Below are positions 34,436 to 43,550 of a DNA stretch of 44,963 bases, piece after piece. Position 1 is the stretch's first letter. Every line of letters begins with the position of its first letter. The DNA is from Acidobacteriota bacterium (GTDB lineage: Bacteria; Acidobacteriota; Blastocatellia; Chloracidobacteriales; Chloracidobacteriaceae). Both the position numbers and the translations under genes were made by a program. Below the pieces are notes generated by a model. It saw only the letters and a list, made by a program, of their open reading frames with translations, was not told where the DNA came from and searched no databases. Where the stretch lies: contig JACQXX010000053.1 of NCBI GenBank assembly GCA_016208495.1, forward strand, positions 1 through 44,963. Reading direction: 5' to 3'.

Positions 34436-36322
34436 ATGTATATCAGCCTTGAATACATTCAACTGGCGCTCGACCAGCTCAAATCCCTGCATCCCTTTTA
34501 TGGGATTACCTTTCTGGTCTGCAAATTGAACAAGCTACCAGTTGGACAAGTGAAACCATTTTTAAAGACCACACGAGAAGAAGCATTTCTCAAAGAGTAT
34601 TTTCACCCAGCCATAGACTCAGAATATTTTTATCAGCTCTTCCTAAACCTGAAACCAGAAGAGGATAGATGGATAGACGCTCTTTCATTTAAATCCAGGC
34701 TCATCAGCATCCGTGCCGAAACCCCTCATATCTCAGAAGCTCTCCGTCCTGAGCGGCAGTACAGCCATTGGGGTTGGTCGCTAAATTATGTACAAAATTT
34801 AAGTAACCATCTGCAAAATCAGAGGATACCTATCCTTTTCCTTGCTGTCTGGTTGTATCGTGAGCGGGACTTTCCGGCTGATGCCACACCGCAAACCATC
34901 ATCAATCGTTTTGTCGAGGAATTTCACCTGACATCTGAAGAACTTGAAAACCTGTGTGATGTGTCTATTCCAGAAAACGTGAATGTTCCTTGCTTGCAAG
35001 AAAATCCAGTTGCCTGGGGAGAATTGAGACAACTCATTGGTTCACCTCCTGATGAAGATCCTTCTAAACAAGGTGGAGCATTAGGCTATCTTAAACTGGT
35101 TGAAATCGGCCCGGCCCGAAACCTGACGGTTGAGCTGGCTGACCGACTGAACCTTCTGACCGGTGACAATGGTCTTGGGAAATCGTTTTTGCTCGACTGT
35201 GCGTGGTGGGTACTCACCGGAGAATGGGCTGGGCAACCTGCCTATCCAAGAACTGACGCCAAAAGTCCCAAAATCATTTTCAAGATTGCAACACCTGTAA
35301 ATAACCTGAGTGAAGAAATTGAAGTCGCCTATGATTGGAATGCGACCGGTGAAAATAAATGGGCAACTCCAAAACTTCCAGTTATCCCAGGTCTGTCGCT
35401 GTATGTGCGAGTTGATGGATCTTTCGCCGTGTTTGATCCGGCGCGCCGAAAACAATCGCAAACCTCTGTTTTCTCAAAAGAAGATGTGCGCGATGGGCGA
35501 GGAACAGAAATCAATGGACTGATTCGAGATTGGGTAACCTGGCAATACAGTCCTGACCAGCATGCCTTTCAAATGCTCACTGAAGTCCTTCGCCACCTCT
35601 CTCCGCCTGATGTCGGAGACCTCGGCACGCTCAAACCAGGAAGACCAATCCGAATCGCAGGTGACAGCCGCGATATTCCTACGGTGGAACACCCGTATGG
35701 CACTGTTCCAGTAATTTACACTTCGGCGGGTGTCCAACGAATCATCACACTTGCCTATTTGCTGGTCTGGATCTGGCAGGAACATCAGGTCAATTCAAAA
35801 GCCATTCGGAAAACCCCAGAACGCAAACTCGTTGTTTTGATTGATGAACTGGAATCTCATCTCCACCCACAATGGCAACGGAGCATCCTTCCAGCCCTGT
35901 TGACAGTTACGAATGCCCTTTCATCGAAATTGACGACTCAGTTGTTTATCGCCACCCACTCACCGATTGTGGTTGCCTCTACCGAACCGCATTTCAACTC
36001 TGAACGAGACAAGCTGTTTCATCTTGATCTGGTGGAGACCAACCTGTTTGGCAAAGAAGCGGCCATTCGAGAAGTGGATTTCGTCCGCTACGGCAGAATC
36101 GGTTCGTGGTTAACGTCAGAAATCTTCGATTTACAGCAGGATTACGGCCCTGTCGAAGCCGAGCGGGCCATTGAGGAAGCCAGGTCATTGCAACAAAGCG
36201 AAAACCCCGATCAGGAAAGGATCAAAGAGGTGAGCGGCAAATTGGAGCGGTACCTGTCTGATTTGGATACCTTTTGGCCGCGATGGGTGAAATTTGCCGA
36301 AAAACATGGAGTTGAGCTTTGA
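34436..36322 (+). CDS. AAA/ABC-type ATPase of a Septu-like defence pair
   Basis: The 628-aa protein has an N-terminal domain of ~200 residues (HPFYGITFLVCKLNKLPVGQ, then W-rich segments) that I do not recognise. A RecF/ABC-like ATPase follows: Walker A GDNGLGKS (243-250), Walker B VVLIDE (D470, E471) followed by SHLHPQWQ, and the switch His in ATHSPIVV. This layout is that of PtuA-type and OLD-like defence ATPases. The C-terminus is coiled coil. It overlaps the HNH gene by 4 bp. The GC content is lower than in the neighbours, suggesting acquisition. The start is ATG 34436 without a good Shine-Dalgarno. Confidence 0.82.
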   Translation: MYISLEYIQLALDQLKSLHPFYGITFLVCKLNKLPVGQVKPFLKTTREEAFLKEYFHPAIDSEYFYQLFLNLKPEEDRWIDALSFKSRLISIRAETPHISEALRPERQYSHWGWSLNYVQNLSNHLQNQRIPILFLAVWLYRERDFPADATPQTIINRFVEEFHLTSEELENLCDVSIPENVNVPCLQENPVAWGELRQLIGSPPDEDPSKQGGALGYLKLVEIGPARNLTVELADRLNLLTGDNGLGKSFLLDCAWWVLTGEWAGQPAYPRTDAKSPKIIFKIATPVNNLSEEIEVAYDWNATGENKWATPKLPVIPGLSLYVRVDGSFAVFDPARRKQSQTSVFSKEDVRDGRGTEINGLIRDWVTWQYSPDQHAFQMLTEVLRHLSPPDVGDLGTLKPGRPIRIAGDSRDIPTVEHPYGTVPVIYTSAGVQRIITLAYLLVWIWQEHQVNSKAIRKTPERKLVVLIDELESHLHPQWQRSILPALLTVTNALSSKLTTQLFIATHSPIVVASTEPHFNSERDKLFHLDLVETNLFGKEAAIREVDFVRYGRIGSWLTSEIFDLQQDYGPVEAERAIEEARSLQQSENPDQERIKEVSGKLERYLSDLDTFWPRWVKFAEKHGVEL

Positions 36323-36894
36323 TACCAGTCCAACCACAGCCCGAACCACCAGAATTTCATCAACGCGTCAGAGTTCCAGGTCAAGATTTTCTGATGACAA
36401 ACCCGTCTCCCAAACAAGATGATTGGGACGGGAAAGAACACTGGAGAAGAGCAATACCTGATTTAAGAATAGCTTACAGAGGAATTTGTGCTTATTCGTC
36501 TTTGAGAATTCTTCCAATAGAAGTAGCAACGGTGGATCATTTTGTTCCAAGGAAGACACATCCACACCTGGCGTATGAGTGGAGTAATTTTCGTCTTGCC
36601 CGACATCGCATCAACTCCAAAAAAGGTGAATTTACAGTCCTGGATCCATTCACAATTGGCGATGACTGGTTTGTGCTGGATTTTTCAACCTTTATGGTTC
36701 ACCCAAACAACAATTTGACTGAAGTTCAAATGGGCCAAATAAGAGAAACTATCCAGCGTTTGGATTTGAACCATCAAGACTATGTTGAAATGAGAGCTGA
36801 ATGGTATACCGAGTTCAAGAATAACCTTCAAGCATTAGAAAGATATTCGCCATTCATCGCTTATGAAATGAGAAGACAAGAGATCGTTCCTTAA
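36319..36894 (+). CDS. HNH-type nuclease partner (PtuB-like)
   Basis: The 191-aa protein starts at TTG 36319, within the ATPase stop. I keep this start because the first residues (IPVQPQPEPPEF) look like the conserved N-terminus of HNH partners. The nuclease core is about 45-105: RGICAYSS, then TVDHFVPRK with D73-H74, and EWSNFRLARHRINSKKG. The zinc-binding Cys pairs of typical PtuB/HNH proteins are reduced to one Cys (C57). The C-terminal half contains VLDPFTIGDDWFVLDF. Likely function: DNA or tRNA cleavage triggered through the ATPase (inference from Septu). Confidence 0.75.
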   Translation: MIPVQPQPEPPEFHQRVRVPGQDFLMTNPSPKQDDWDGKEHWRRAIPDLRIAYRGICAYSSLRILPIEVATVDHFVPRKTHPHLAYEWSNFRLARHRINSKKGEFTVLDPFTIGDDWFVLDFSTFMVHPNNNLTEVQMGQIRETIQRLDLNHQDYVEMRAEWYTEFKNNLQALERYSPFIAYEMRRQEIVP

Positions 36895-36922
36895 CCCCAC
36901 TCAATTCCAACCCATAAAAAGC

Positions 36923-36965
36923 AAACCGGTTGAACTCACAGAAGAAGTTCAACCGGTTTTTGTTT
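36923..36965 (+). terminator. Rho-independent terminator of the ATPase-HNH unit
   Basis: A perfect 14-bp stem (36923-36936 with 36946-36959) is followed by TTGTTT, so the T-tract is short beyond the stem. It begins 28 bp after the HNH stop and closes the two-gene unit. Confidence 0.9.
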
Positions 36966-37044
36966 ATCAGCTTTTGAGTTTATGCCTTTTCGGAATCAGG
37001 TCCTGAAAATAGGAGAAAGTTAAATCATTGAAGGAATTGTCTTT

Positions 37045-37080
37045 CCCTGAATCCCGAACCCTGAACCCCGAACCCTCAAC
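37045..37080. repeat. Degenerate CCCTGAA heptamer array (5 units)
   Basis: Units CCCTGAA, TCCCGAA, CCCTGAA, CCCCGAA and CCCTCAA lie just past the methyltransferase stop, between the convergent genes. Confidence 0.8.
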
Positions 37081-37084
37081 GGTT

Positions 37085-38107
37085 TTATTTAAAGGACACT
37101 ACCACTCGCTGAATCGTCGGCGGGAGTTCGTGGAGTTCGCTTCGGCTATAGCCGGTTTTGGTAAACATTTCGTCATACTGGGCAAAGGTGTAGGCATCTC
37201 CGGCGGGCGTTCCATTGAGCATGGTCAAACTGAACATGGCCGCCATCGGAGGTGTCACGCGGTCTTCGTTCGGGACAAATTCAAGCGTCACGACGCGGCC
37301 TCCGTCAGCCAGCGAAGCATGGATTTTTTCCAGCAGCTTTTCACAGGTCGGAATATCAAAATGATGCAGAAAATTGGTCAGCAGCACGATGTCGTACCCA
37401 GTTCCAAAATCAACCTCAAAGGCGCTCCCTGGCAACGTGTGATGGCGATCCGAAACACCAGCTTTTCCGGCATTTTCTTTGGCAACTTCAAGCACGCTGG
37501 CCCAGTCAACGGCGGTAACCTGGGCTTGTGGGTACGTTTGGGCAAAGGCAATTCCATACAAACCATGCCCGGCGGCAATGTCGAGCACTTTGGAAGGCCG
37601 ATCAGACGGCAATTCGATCAACTTCGCCAGAATTTGGGCTGGCATCGCCATCATCGGTGCCATACCACGTGCAAATCGGACCCAGACTGGATGATCCGGT
37701 GCCACCGACCCACCCTCTGGCAAGGACGTAGTGCCGGTTTGTACGGTTTTCGTCAGTTCCTGGAAACCATCTATCAACATGGGTGACAGCATAAATTCCA
37801 GGATACTTCCCAGATAAGCCGGTGATTTTCGGCTTAGAAACACTGCCGAATCCTGGGTCAGGTGATATTCACTTCCCGTTTTGGTCAGAAATCCAATCAC
37901 ACAGAGGTAATCGCACAAAATCCGAGTGCCACGTTCTGAAGCCTCGCAAAAGGCAGCAATGGCCTGGGCGGTGGAATTGCCATCGGCAATCGCAGTGAAA
38001 ACATCAAGTTCAATCGCGGTTTTGATCGCCGCTGTTTTTTGGTAGCTGTTTACGGTTTCAAAAAATAAGGCCGGCGACGGGGCACCGGCTGGGGCCTGTG
38101 TTGACAT
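37085..38107 (-). CDS. SAM-dependent O-methyltransferase (acetylserotonin/hydroxyneurosporene OMT-like)
   Basis: The 340-aa protein has an N-terminal winged-helix dimerisation domain (about 15-95, ELDVFTAIADG, TRILCDYLCVIGFL). A Rossmann-type class I methyltransferase domain follows, with motif I VLDIAAGHG (174-182), the acidic residue of motif II in VTAVDW, and LLTNFLHHF. Such enzymes methylate hydroxyl groups of small aromatic or polyketide substrates. The substrate is unknown and no biosynthetic cluster is adjacent. It lies 106 bp after rsgA. Confidence 0.88.
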   Translation of the reverse strand: MSTQAPAGAPSPALFFETVNSYQKTAAIKTAIELDVFTAIADGNSTAQAIAAFCEASERGTRILCDYLCVIGFLTKTGSEYHLTQDSAVFLSRKSPAYLGSILEFMLSPMLIDGFQELTKTVQTGTTSLPEGGSVAPDHPVWVRFARGMAPMMAMPAQILAKLIELPSDRPSKVLDIAAGHGLYGIAFAQTYPQAQVTAVDWASVLEVAKENAGKAGVSDRHHTLPGSAFEVDFGTGYDIVLLTNFLHHFDIPTCEKLLEKIHASLADGGRVVTLEFVPNEDRVTPPMAAMFSLTMLNGTPAGDAYTFAQYDEMFTKTGYSRSELHELPPTIQRVVVSFK

Positions 38108-38174
38108 AAAATTCTCCGAAAAAATGGAATTGAAGATAGAGTGATGTGCGAACCAGTGGAATGCTTTTGTATTT

Positions 38175-38209
38175 CCCTGAACCCTGAACCCTAACCCCTG
38201 AACCCTGAA
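38175..38209. repeat. CCCTGAA heptamer array (5 units)
   Basis: Units CCCTGAA, CCCTGAA, CCCTAAC, CCCTGAA and CCCTGAA end 4 bp from the rsgA stop, in the gap to the methyltransferase gene. Confidence 0.88.
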
Positions 38210-38213
38210 GGTC

Positions 38214-39293
38214 TTACCAGCCTTTGCGCTTTTGTTTTGGAATTTGGGTCAGCCGTTTGACGCGCTGGCGTTCGACCGCCTGCGCCCGGTGGGTTTGGCG
38301 AACTTCGAGGAGCTGAATTTCACTTTGGAGCTGGCGATAGCTTGAGTAACGGCTTGGATCAAGGGTTCCATTTTGGAGGGCGTTCAGCACGGCACAGGAA
38401 GGTTCGCTTTCGTGGCGACAATCTCGGAAATAGCAGTCTTCGGCAATCGTCTGGATATCTTCGAAGGTCTCGCGGATCCCTTCACCCGTGGCCCACAACT
38501 GCAGTTCGCGCATGCCAGGCGTGTCAATCATAATCGCCCCCGACGGAAGCATCATCAATTCACGGCGGCGGGTGGTATGCTTGCCACGGTCGTCCCCGTC
38601 GCGGACCTCCTGGGTCTTTTGAGTATTTTGTCCAAGCAGGCGGTTGACCAGGGTAGATTTGCCGACGCCAGAGGACCCTAACACCGAAATCGTTTCGCCT
38701 TTCTTCAGAAAGGGCTCAAGCGCACCGAGTCCAGCGCCATGTTTGGCGGAAATACATACAATCGGAACACAGATGGCCACGGCACCAACTTCACGCAATC
38801 GCTGGTCACGGTCGGCACACTTATCAGCTTTGTTGAGAACAATCACTGGCTGAGCGCCGCTTTCCCGAACCAGTGTCAGAAATCGTTCAATTCGGCGCAC
38901 GTTGAAATCCTGGTCCAATCCTGAAACGAGAAAAATCCAGTCAACATTGGCGACGACGATCTGTTCTTCGGTTTTGGCACCGGCGACCTTGCGGGAAAAT
39001 TTGCTTTTGCGCGGGAGGACGGCTTCGATGAGGGCCTGTGAGGTTGGAGTTGGCGGCGTCAGGGCCACCCAATCACCAACCGCCGGGTAATCGGCCCGGC
39101 TTTCGGCCAGATATCGCAAACGGCCACTGACTTCGGCGTGAACTTCACCAGTGTCAGTATAAATGAGCGAGCCAAGTCGGTCCTGGGAATAGACTCGACC
39201 AACGATCATCCCTTGCTGGGCATAGGGCTGAAAGCTGTTTTCAAAAGATTCATTCCAACCAAGTGCTTCTTTGTTCAAGTTCACTATCCTCAT
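38214..39293 (-). CDS. rsgA: Ribosome small subunit-dependent GTPase A
   Basis: This 359-aa circularly permuted GTPase acts in late 30S assembly. An OB-fold (about 30-100) is followed by G4 NKAD (154-157), SAK, G1 GSSGVGKST (206-214), a G2 Thr near 240 and G3 DTPG (257-260). The C-terminal zinc knuckle is C287, C292, H294, C300 (CYFRDCRH...EPSC). The motif order matches the family exactly. It starts 12 bp after the upstream serine hydrolase stop, so both may be co-transcribed. Confidence 0.96.
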   Translation of the reverse strand: MRIVNLNKEALGWNESFENSFQPYAQQGMIVGRVYSQDRLGSLIYTDTGEVHAEVSGRLRYLAESRADYPAVGDWVALTPPTPTSQALIEAVLPRKSKFSRKVAGAKTEEQIVVANVDWIFLVSGLDQDFNVRRIERFLTLVRESGAQPVIVLNKADKCADRDQRLREVGAVAICVPIVCISAKHGAGLGALEPFLKKGETISVLGSSGVGKSTLVNRLLGQNTQKTQEVRDGDDRGKHTTRRRELMMLPSGAIMIDTPGMRELQLWATGEGIRETFEDIQTIAEDCYFRDCRHESEPSCAVLNALQNGTLDPSRYSSYRQLQSEIQLLEVRQTHRAQAVERQRVKRLTQIPKQKRKGW

Positions 39294-39305
39294 GCGCCTC
39301 GAAAC

Positions 39306-40445
39306 TTACTTTTGTCCCTGGTTTGGAAGCAAAAGGTCTGCCACCTGACGTGTCAGCCGGGATGGATTGATTGACCCAAGATTTGCCAGACAGATCACCG
39401 AGAGCCGATCAGCGGGAAATCGAATCATTTCCGCTCGATACCCGGCCCAGGCGCCGTTGTGATGAATGATCTGGTGGCCATTCCAGTTACCAACCATCAG
39501 CCCACAAGCATACTCTAACTTTCGGCCTGAGTTCAAAACACCTGGTGTAGTCAGACGCGTAATCAGATCCTGACCACTCACCAGTTTATTCTGATAAAAA
39601 CTCTGATCCCAGAGAAATAAATCTTCCACCGTTGTCATCACGCCACCATCACCAACGGTATCCAGTAATGACATTTCAAGTCGAAATCCTCCAGACCGAA
39701 TCGGAGCATACCCAATCGCCCGGTTTTTGACAATCCGGGTAAAGTCGTCATGAATGTGGGTTTGTGTCATTCCCAAGGGTTTGAAAATTTGCTGTTCGGC
39801 AAATTCACTCAGCCGGGTTCCACTGACACGTTCGACGATTTCCGACAGTAAGAAATACCCTGAATTGCTGTATTTGTGCTGGTCGCCCGGAGTGAATTCG
39901 GTTTTTGGCACCGATTGAATGAACTTGATCACGTCTTCTTCAGTGGCAATATTTTCAAGTCGAACTCCAGCCTGAATCATAAGTTGGAGGTAATCTTGAA
40001 TTCCGCTGGTGTGATGCAGGAGATGCCGGATCGTAACAGGTGGGTCGTATTTGGGGAGTTCGGGGAGGTACTTTCGAATGTCATCGTTGACTGAAAGCTT
40101 TCCCTGCTGTTCCAAAATCAAAATACAGGCGGCAGTAAACTGTTTTGACATCGAGCCGACATCAAACACCGTCTGTGGTGAAATTGGAACATTGTGTTCC
40201 AGGTCAGCAATGCCATAGCCGCGCTTGTAGACAATTTGACCATCCTTGATCACCGCCAGCGCACACCCTGGCGAATCAGGCTTGTTCCACTGGGCAAACA
40301 AGGCGTCAATTTGCTCAATTTTGGCTGGTGAAAGCGTGGCGGGAACTGGCGGTGGCGTCTGGGCCAGGGCGTGAAATCCAGTAGACAGACAAAAAACGAT
40401 GCAAAGAGCCAGCAGGGCTCGTACCCGAACAGAAGCGGCGATCAT
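39306..40445 (-). CDS. Secreted serine hydrolase, beta-lactamase/class C family
   Basis: The 379-aa product has a signal peptide ending HALAQ. The active-site motifs of penicillin-binding/class C-like hydrolases are present: S98-x-x-K101 (SMSK), YSN (in KYSNSGYF) and HNG (in HHNGAWAGY). It is probably a periplasmic D-Ala-D-Ala carboxypeptidase-like or esterase enzyme; beta-lactamase activity cannot be told from sequence. Upstream lies a 12-bp inverted repeat (40505-40553). Confidence 0.9.
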   Translation of the reverse strand: MIAASVRVRALLALCIVFCLSTGFHALAQTPPPVPATLSPAKIEQIDALFAQWNKPDSPGCALAVIKDGQIVYKRGYGIADLEHNVPISPQTVFDVGSMSKQFTAACILILEQQGKLSVNDDIRKYLPELPKYDPPVTIRHLLHHTSGIQDYLQLMIQAGVRLENIATEEDVIKFIQSVPKTEFTPGDQHKYSNSGYFLLSEIVERVSGTRLSEFAEQQIFKPLGMTQTHIHDDFTRIVKNRAIGYAPIRSGGFRLEMSLLDTVGDGGVMTTVEDLFLWDQSFYQNKLVSGQDLITRLTTPGVLNSGRKLEYACGLMVGNWNGHQIIHHNGAWAGYRAEMIRFPADRLSVICLANLGSINPSRLTRQVADLLLPNQGQK

Positions 40446-40504
40446 GAATGTGGTCCTTTTGTGCCTGGAGGAATCAGGTATCGAGCCCCGGGAGGGTGAG
40501 GAGA

Positions 40505-40553
40505 TACCTTTGACATGTTGTGGTGGAAATCGCGGGTACGAATGTCAAAGGTA
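40505..40553. promoter_or_regulatory. 12-bp perfect inverted repeat between two - strand genes
   Basis: TACCTTTGACAT (40505-40516) pairs with ATGTCAAAGGTA (40542-40553). It begins 6 bp after the stop of the OM barrel gene and has no T-run, so it may be a 3'-end hairpin or an operator upstream of the serine hydrolase gene. Confidence 0.5.
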
Positions 40554-40559
40554 AAATGT

Positions 40560-41594
40560 TCAAAACACTCGACTCACTCCTAAAATCCAGAACTGACCAG
40601 CCGGATAATTCCGACCATCAACCGCAAATAGCACGCCACCAGTCACAATCGTGCGTGGAGTAATTGAAAAATTCGCCAGTGGACCAAGTGCAAAAATTCG
40701 GCGTCCAGTTTGCTTGTCAAAATCAGGTTTGAACCCTGGTGGGAGTGCTCCCTGCGTGCCAACCGTTTTCACAATCCCGTCGTTGCCAACTCGAATCGTG
40801 CGGAACGGAACGTCAAAGTTGCCTTGCTCGATACCATTTCCGGCCAGTGTGAGCGACAACCGACTGAACAATGAATAATTGACCTGAAAGTTGTAGATAA
40901 ATTCATTGGCTGGATCAATCGGGAGCACTTCGTTGGTAAAGGCGTCAATCGCCCCGTCTTTTTGGGCTTTTCTTAATCGAATCCCCGCTTCGCCGCCAAT
41001 CCGGAGCGTGCGATCTTTGACGATAAAGCTCTTGCTGATCTGACCTGTGATGTCAAAGTCGGTCTGGCCTTCATCAATCGGCAAGGTGGTTCCGGCAAAA
41101 CCACGCTGCAAGTCAGTTGAGTTGGCTGGAAGTTTCACATCAAATTTGGCCGTCAAATAAAACGGTTCGTTGACCAGGTTATAGCGCACGCCAAACCGCA
41201 CGTTGCTCAGCGCGCTGGCCGAGGGTGAAAACTCTGGTGGATCTTTGATCACGCGTCCATCACGGCCAATGCTGGCCAGTTCGCTGTTGGCATAAGGAAT
41301 CGTGACGTGGGCTTCGAGACGGTCAGTGATGCCATAGGCCACGTCAAATGAAAGCAAATTGGTTTTGGTGGTACCGCGAAAATCGGGTCCGGCGGGAGGA
41401 ATCACCCGCACCCGGTCCCCAAGAAAATCAAAGCGCTTCTCCGTATCGGATCTGGTGTAGAAAACTGAGAAAATCCCCCTTCCCTTTGGCAAGGTTTCAG
41501 CCTGGGCCCACACCGAATCAGTTCCGATGATGCCGCTTACTATCACCACGGTCAGAAGTGTAAAAAGTGCCTTTGCGAGCTGATGAAGTGACAT
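40560..41594 (-). CDS. Outer-membrane beta-barrel protein (transporter-like)
   Basis: This 344-aa protein has a signal peptide ending near VWAQA, then alternating amphipathic strands. It ends in a terminal Phe (SRVF), the usual beta-barrel targeting signal. The pattern (GRGIFSVFYTRSDTEKRFD, ITDRLEAHVTIPYANSEL) resembles the phenol-degradation MetA / transporter-type barrels. The function is unknown. Confidence 0.8.
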   Translation of the reverse strand: MSLHQLAKALFTLLTVVIVSGIIGTDSVWAQAETLPKGRGIFSVFYTRSDTEKRFDFLGDRVRVIPPAGPDFRGTTKTNLLSFDVAYGITDRLEAHVTIPYANSELASIGRDGRVIKDPPEFSPSASALSNVRFGVRYNLVNEPFYLTAKFDVKLPANSTDLQRGFAGTTLPIDEGQTDFDITGQISKSFIVKDRTLRIGGEAGIRLRKAQKDGAIDAFTNEVLPIDPANEFIYNFQVNYSLFSRLSLTLAGNGIEQGNFDVPFRTIRVGNDGIVKTVGTQGALPPGFKPDFDKQTGRRIFALGPLANFSITPRTIVTGGVLFAVDGRNYPAGQFWILGVSRVF

Positions 41595-41607
41595 AGTGCC
41601 TTTCCTG

Positions 41608-41652
41608 AAAAAGAAAACCGCACCCAGGAAATTCGAATTCCCTGGGTGCGGT
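41608..41652 (-). terminator. Rho-independent terminator of the IPT/TIG protein gene
   Basis: A 12-bp perfect stem (41617-41628 with 41641-41652) is followed on the - strand by TTTTCTTTTT. It lies 6 bp after the stop at 41659, in the gap before the barrel gene. Confidence 0.88.
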
Positions 41653-41658
41653 GGTCAA

Positions 41659-43440
41659 TTAGTTGAATCGAACCCGAAAGATGGTCTGTGTTTTATCAAC
41701 GAGAAGGAAAATTTCACCACGTGAATTGACAAACAGCCCTCTCAGCGCATCGGCGCCCTGTTTGGTGTCATAAGTCGCAACCAGTTGGCCGGTTTGGGTG
41801 ACTTCGGTCAACATTCCATTTCCACGATCTGAAACCAGCAAGTTGCCGTTTGGCATCAGAACCAGTCCAAATGGATATTGAAATCCATTGCGCAACACCC
41901 GCTGATTGCCGTTCGTCTCGTCAACGGCCACCAGCACGCCGCGAGAGGAATCAAGGGCGAAAATCGTCCGGGACGCTTTGTTATAGGCCAGTTGTTCCAG
42001 TCCTCGGGTGTTGGCATCGGTGGTCGAGAGACCAAATCCTCGCGCAATAACCCGACCAGTGGAGCGGGTGTCAGGATCAATAAATCGGATTTCCCCCGTG
42101 CCGCCATTCGACAAAAAGAATGTACGCGAGACCAACCCATCCACACCGAGCATATACCGTGGATTTGAAACGCCACCGAGATTCCCTGGGGCAATGCCTT
42201 CGGCACCGAAATCGGAAGATCGGAAGGAACGCGATGCCAGAATTGTGGGCACACAGGTCGTGTAGGCGACTTCAGTGCTATAAAAGGCAATCGAGGAAAC
42301 CAGCAGGAAGGAATTGCGCTGCACCTGACGAACTCCACCCGTGGAATTGAGCAACACCAGTGACCGGGTTGAATACTGGGTCACGACATACGAGCCATCA
42401 GGAACTTCGGTCATGTGATAAATGTCGGGACCCGTATCCGGACTTTTCCCAAACTGGATCAGTTCGACCGTGCGGCCCGGTGCCGGTTTTTCTTCGACGG
42501 TGAAGGTCACATTTTCCGAGGAAACACCATTGGGTGTGGTCACGCTCAGTGTTCGAGCCCCAGGCGCCGCCGCATCTTGAATCGTAATCGCCACTGGAAA
42601 ACTGGTTTCCGTACCACCGGGCAAAACGGCAACCGTGGCACCGCTTCCACTCAGTGAAACAGCACTGGCGCCACCGAGTCGAAAACCACTAATCACCGCA
42701 TTGACGGTTTCTCCCTGGATTCCGCTGGCCGGGTCAATCCCGCTCACCACAGGTTTGGTTTCATCCGGCGCCGTGACGGTAAAACTCACGGTTTCAGTTT
42801 GAGCTGTTCCGGCGGCAGTCGTCACCGTAATGCTGTGTTTTCCAACCACTGCATCCTGAGCAATCACAAAAGTCACCGGGAGTTGCGTCGGATTCACTGA
42901 ACTCGTGGTTGAAACCGTAACCCCTTCAGCACTGACGGTGACAGTACCGCCATACAGGTTGCGGCCTTCAATGACTGTGGTGACGGTGGTGCCGGCTTTT
43001 CCAGCGGCTTCTTGAATGCGTGTCAACTGGGGACGGGCTGCGGCATTGGCAACAAAGACTTCGGAGCGCTGATTTGAAGCCGTGTTCAACACCTGAAAAA
43101 CCGTCTGGTCACCGCTGGAATTGATTGCGGCCAGCCGGTCATCAGTGGCCCGCAGTCGGGTTGGGCTGCCATCACTGGCCGTTCCGTTTTTTAGCGCTTT
43201 GGTTTTTTGGGCGGCAACCCCATTGATTTCAACGGTGCTCCCGCCTTTCACAAAACCGGAACCGGTGACGTTGGCCCGAACCTGACCATTGGCATTTTTA
43301 GAAATTGAAACATTTGAAATTGCCGGCCCTGAAGATTGGGCAACAGCAGCGACTGACATTCCAAAAATCACAAGATAAAAACCGAAAAGTTGAAATATTG
43401 AACGATATCTGTTTCGAATAGAATATTTTAGAAGCGGCAT
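41659..43440 (-). CDS. Secreted IPT/TIG-domain protein with C-terminal beta-propeller
   Basis: The 593-aa protein has a signal peptide (about 1-36, ending AAVAQSS). Three IPT/TIG-like Ig domains follow (about 37-130, 133-225 and 232-315; for example PVVSGIDPASGIQGETV). The C-terminal ~270 residues form an NHL/SMP-30-like beta-propeller (GLEQLAYNKASRTIFALDSS, PFGLVLMPNGNLLVSDRGNG). No catalytic residues can be assigned. It is probably a surface or periplasmic binding protein, of a type common in Acidobacteriota. Confidence 0.85.
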   Translation of the reverse strand: MPLLKYSIRNRYRSIFQLFGFYLVIFGMSVAAVAQSSGPAISNVSISKNANGQVRANVTGSGFVKGGSTVEINGVAAQKTKALKNGTASDGSPTRLRATDDRLAAINSSGDQTVFQVLNTASNQRSEVFVANAAARPQLTRIQEAAGKAGTTVTTVIEGRNLYGGTVTVSAEGVTVSTTSSVNPTQLPVTFVIAQDAVVGKHSITVTTAAGTAQTETVSFTVTAPDETKPVVSGIDPASGIQGETVNAVISGFRLGGASAVSLSGSGATVAVLPGGTETSFPVAITIQDAAAPGARTLSVTTPNGVSSENVTFTVEEKPAPGRTVELIQFGKSPDTGPDIYHMTEVPDGSYVVTQYSTRSLVLLNSTGGVRQVQRNSFLLVSSIAFYSTEVAYTTCVPTILASRSFRSSDFGAEGIAPGNLGGVSNPRYMLGVDGLVSRTFFLSNGGTGEIRFIDPDTRSTGRVIARGFGLSTTDANTRGLEQLAYNKASRTIFALDSSRGVLVAVDETNGNQRVLRNGFQYPFGLVLMPNGNLLVSDRGNGMLTEVTQTGQLVATYDTKQGADALRGLFVNSRGEIFLLVDKTQTIFRVRFN

Positions 43441-43529
43441 ACCATTTCCTTCGATTGAGTCAATACACTTGAAGGAAGGAGCGGAAAGAAACAGCTATTC
43501 CGGATTTCGCCTCCCTCTCCTCCCAAACC

Positions 43530-43549
43530 AGGCATCAGGAGCGATGCCT
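43530..43549 (-). terminator. Hairpin directly after a - strand stop codon
   Basis: AGGCATC (43530-43536) pairs with GATGCCT (43543-43549) one base past the stop of the gene at 43551. A weak GGTTT follows, so this is at best a poor terminator. Confidence 0.4.
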
Positions 43550-43550
43550 G

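Noticed and set aside
34436-36894. Canonical Septu assignment (ptuA/ptuB symbols)
   Set aside because: The layout fits, but the ATPase has an extra N-terminal domain and the HNH lacks the usual Cys pairs, so I leave symbols blank.
37028-37786. 252-codon + strand frame opposite the methyltransferase
   Set aside because: The - strand frame has full methyltransferase motifs; the + frame has none and begins in heptamer repeats.
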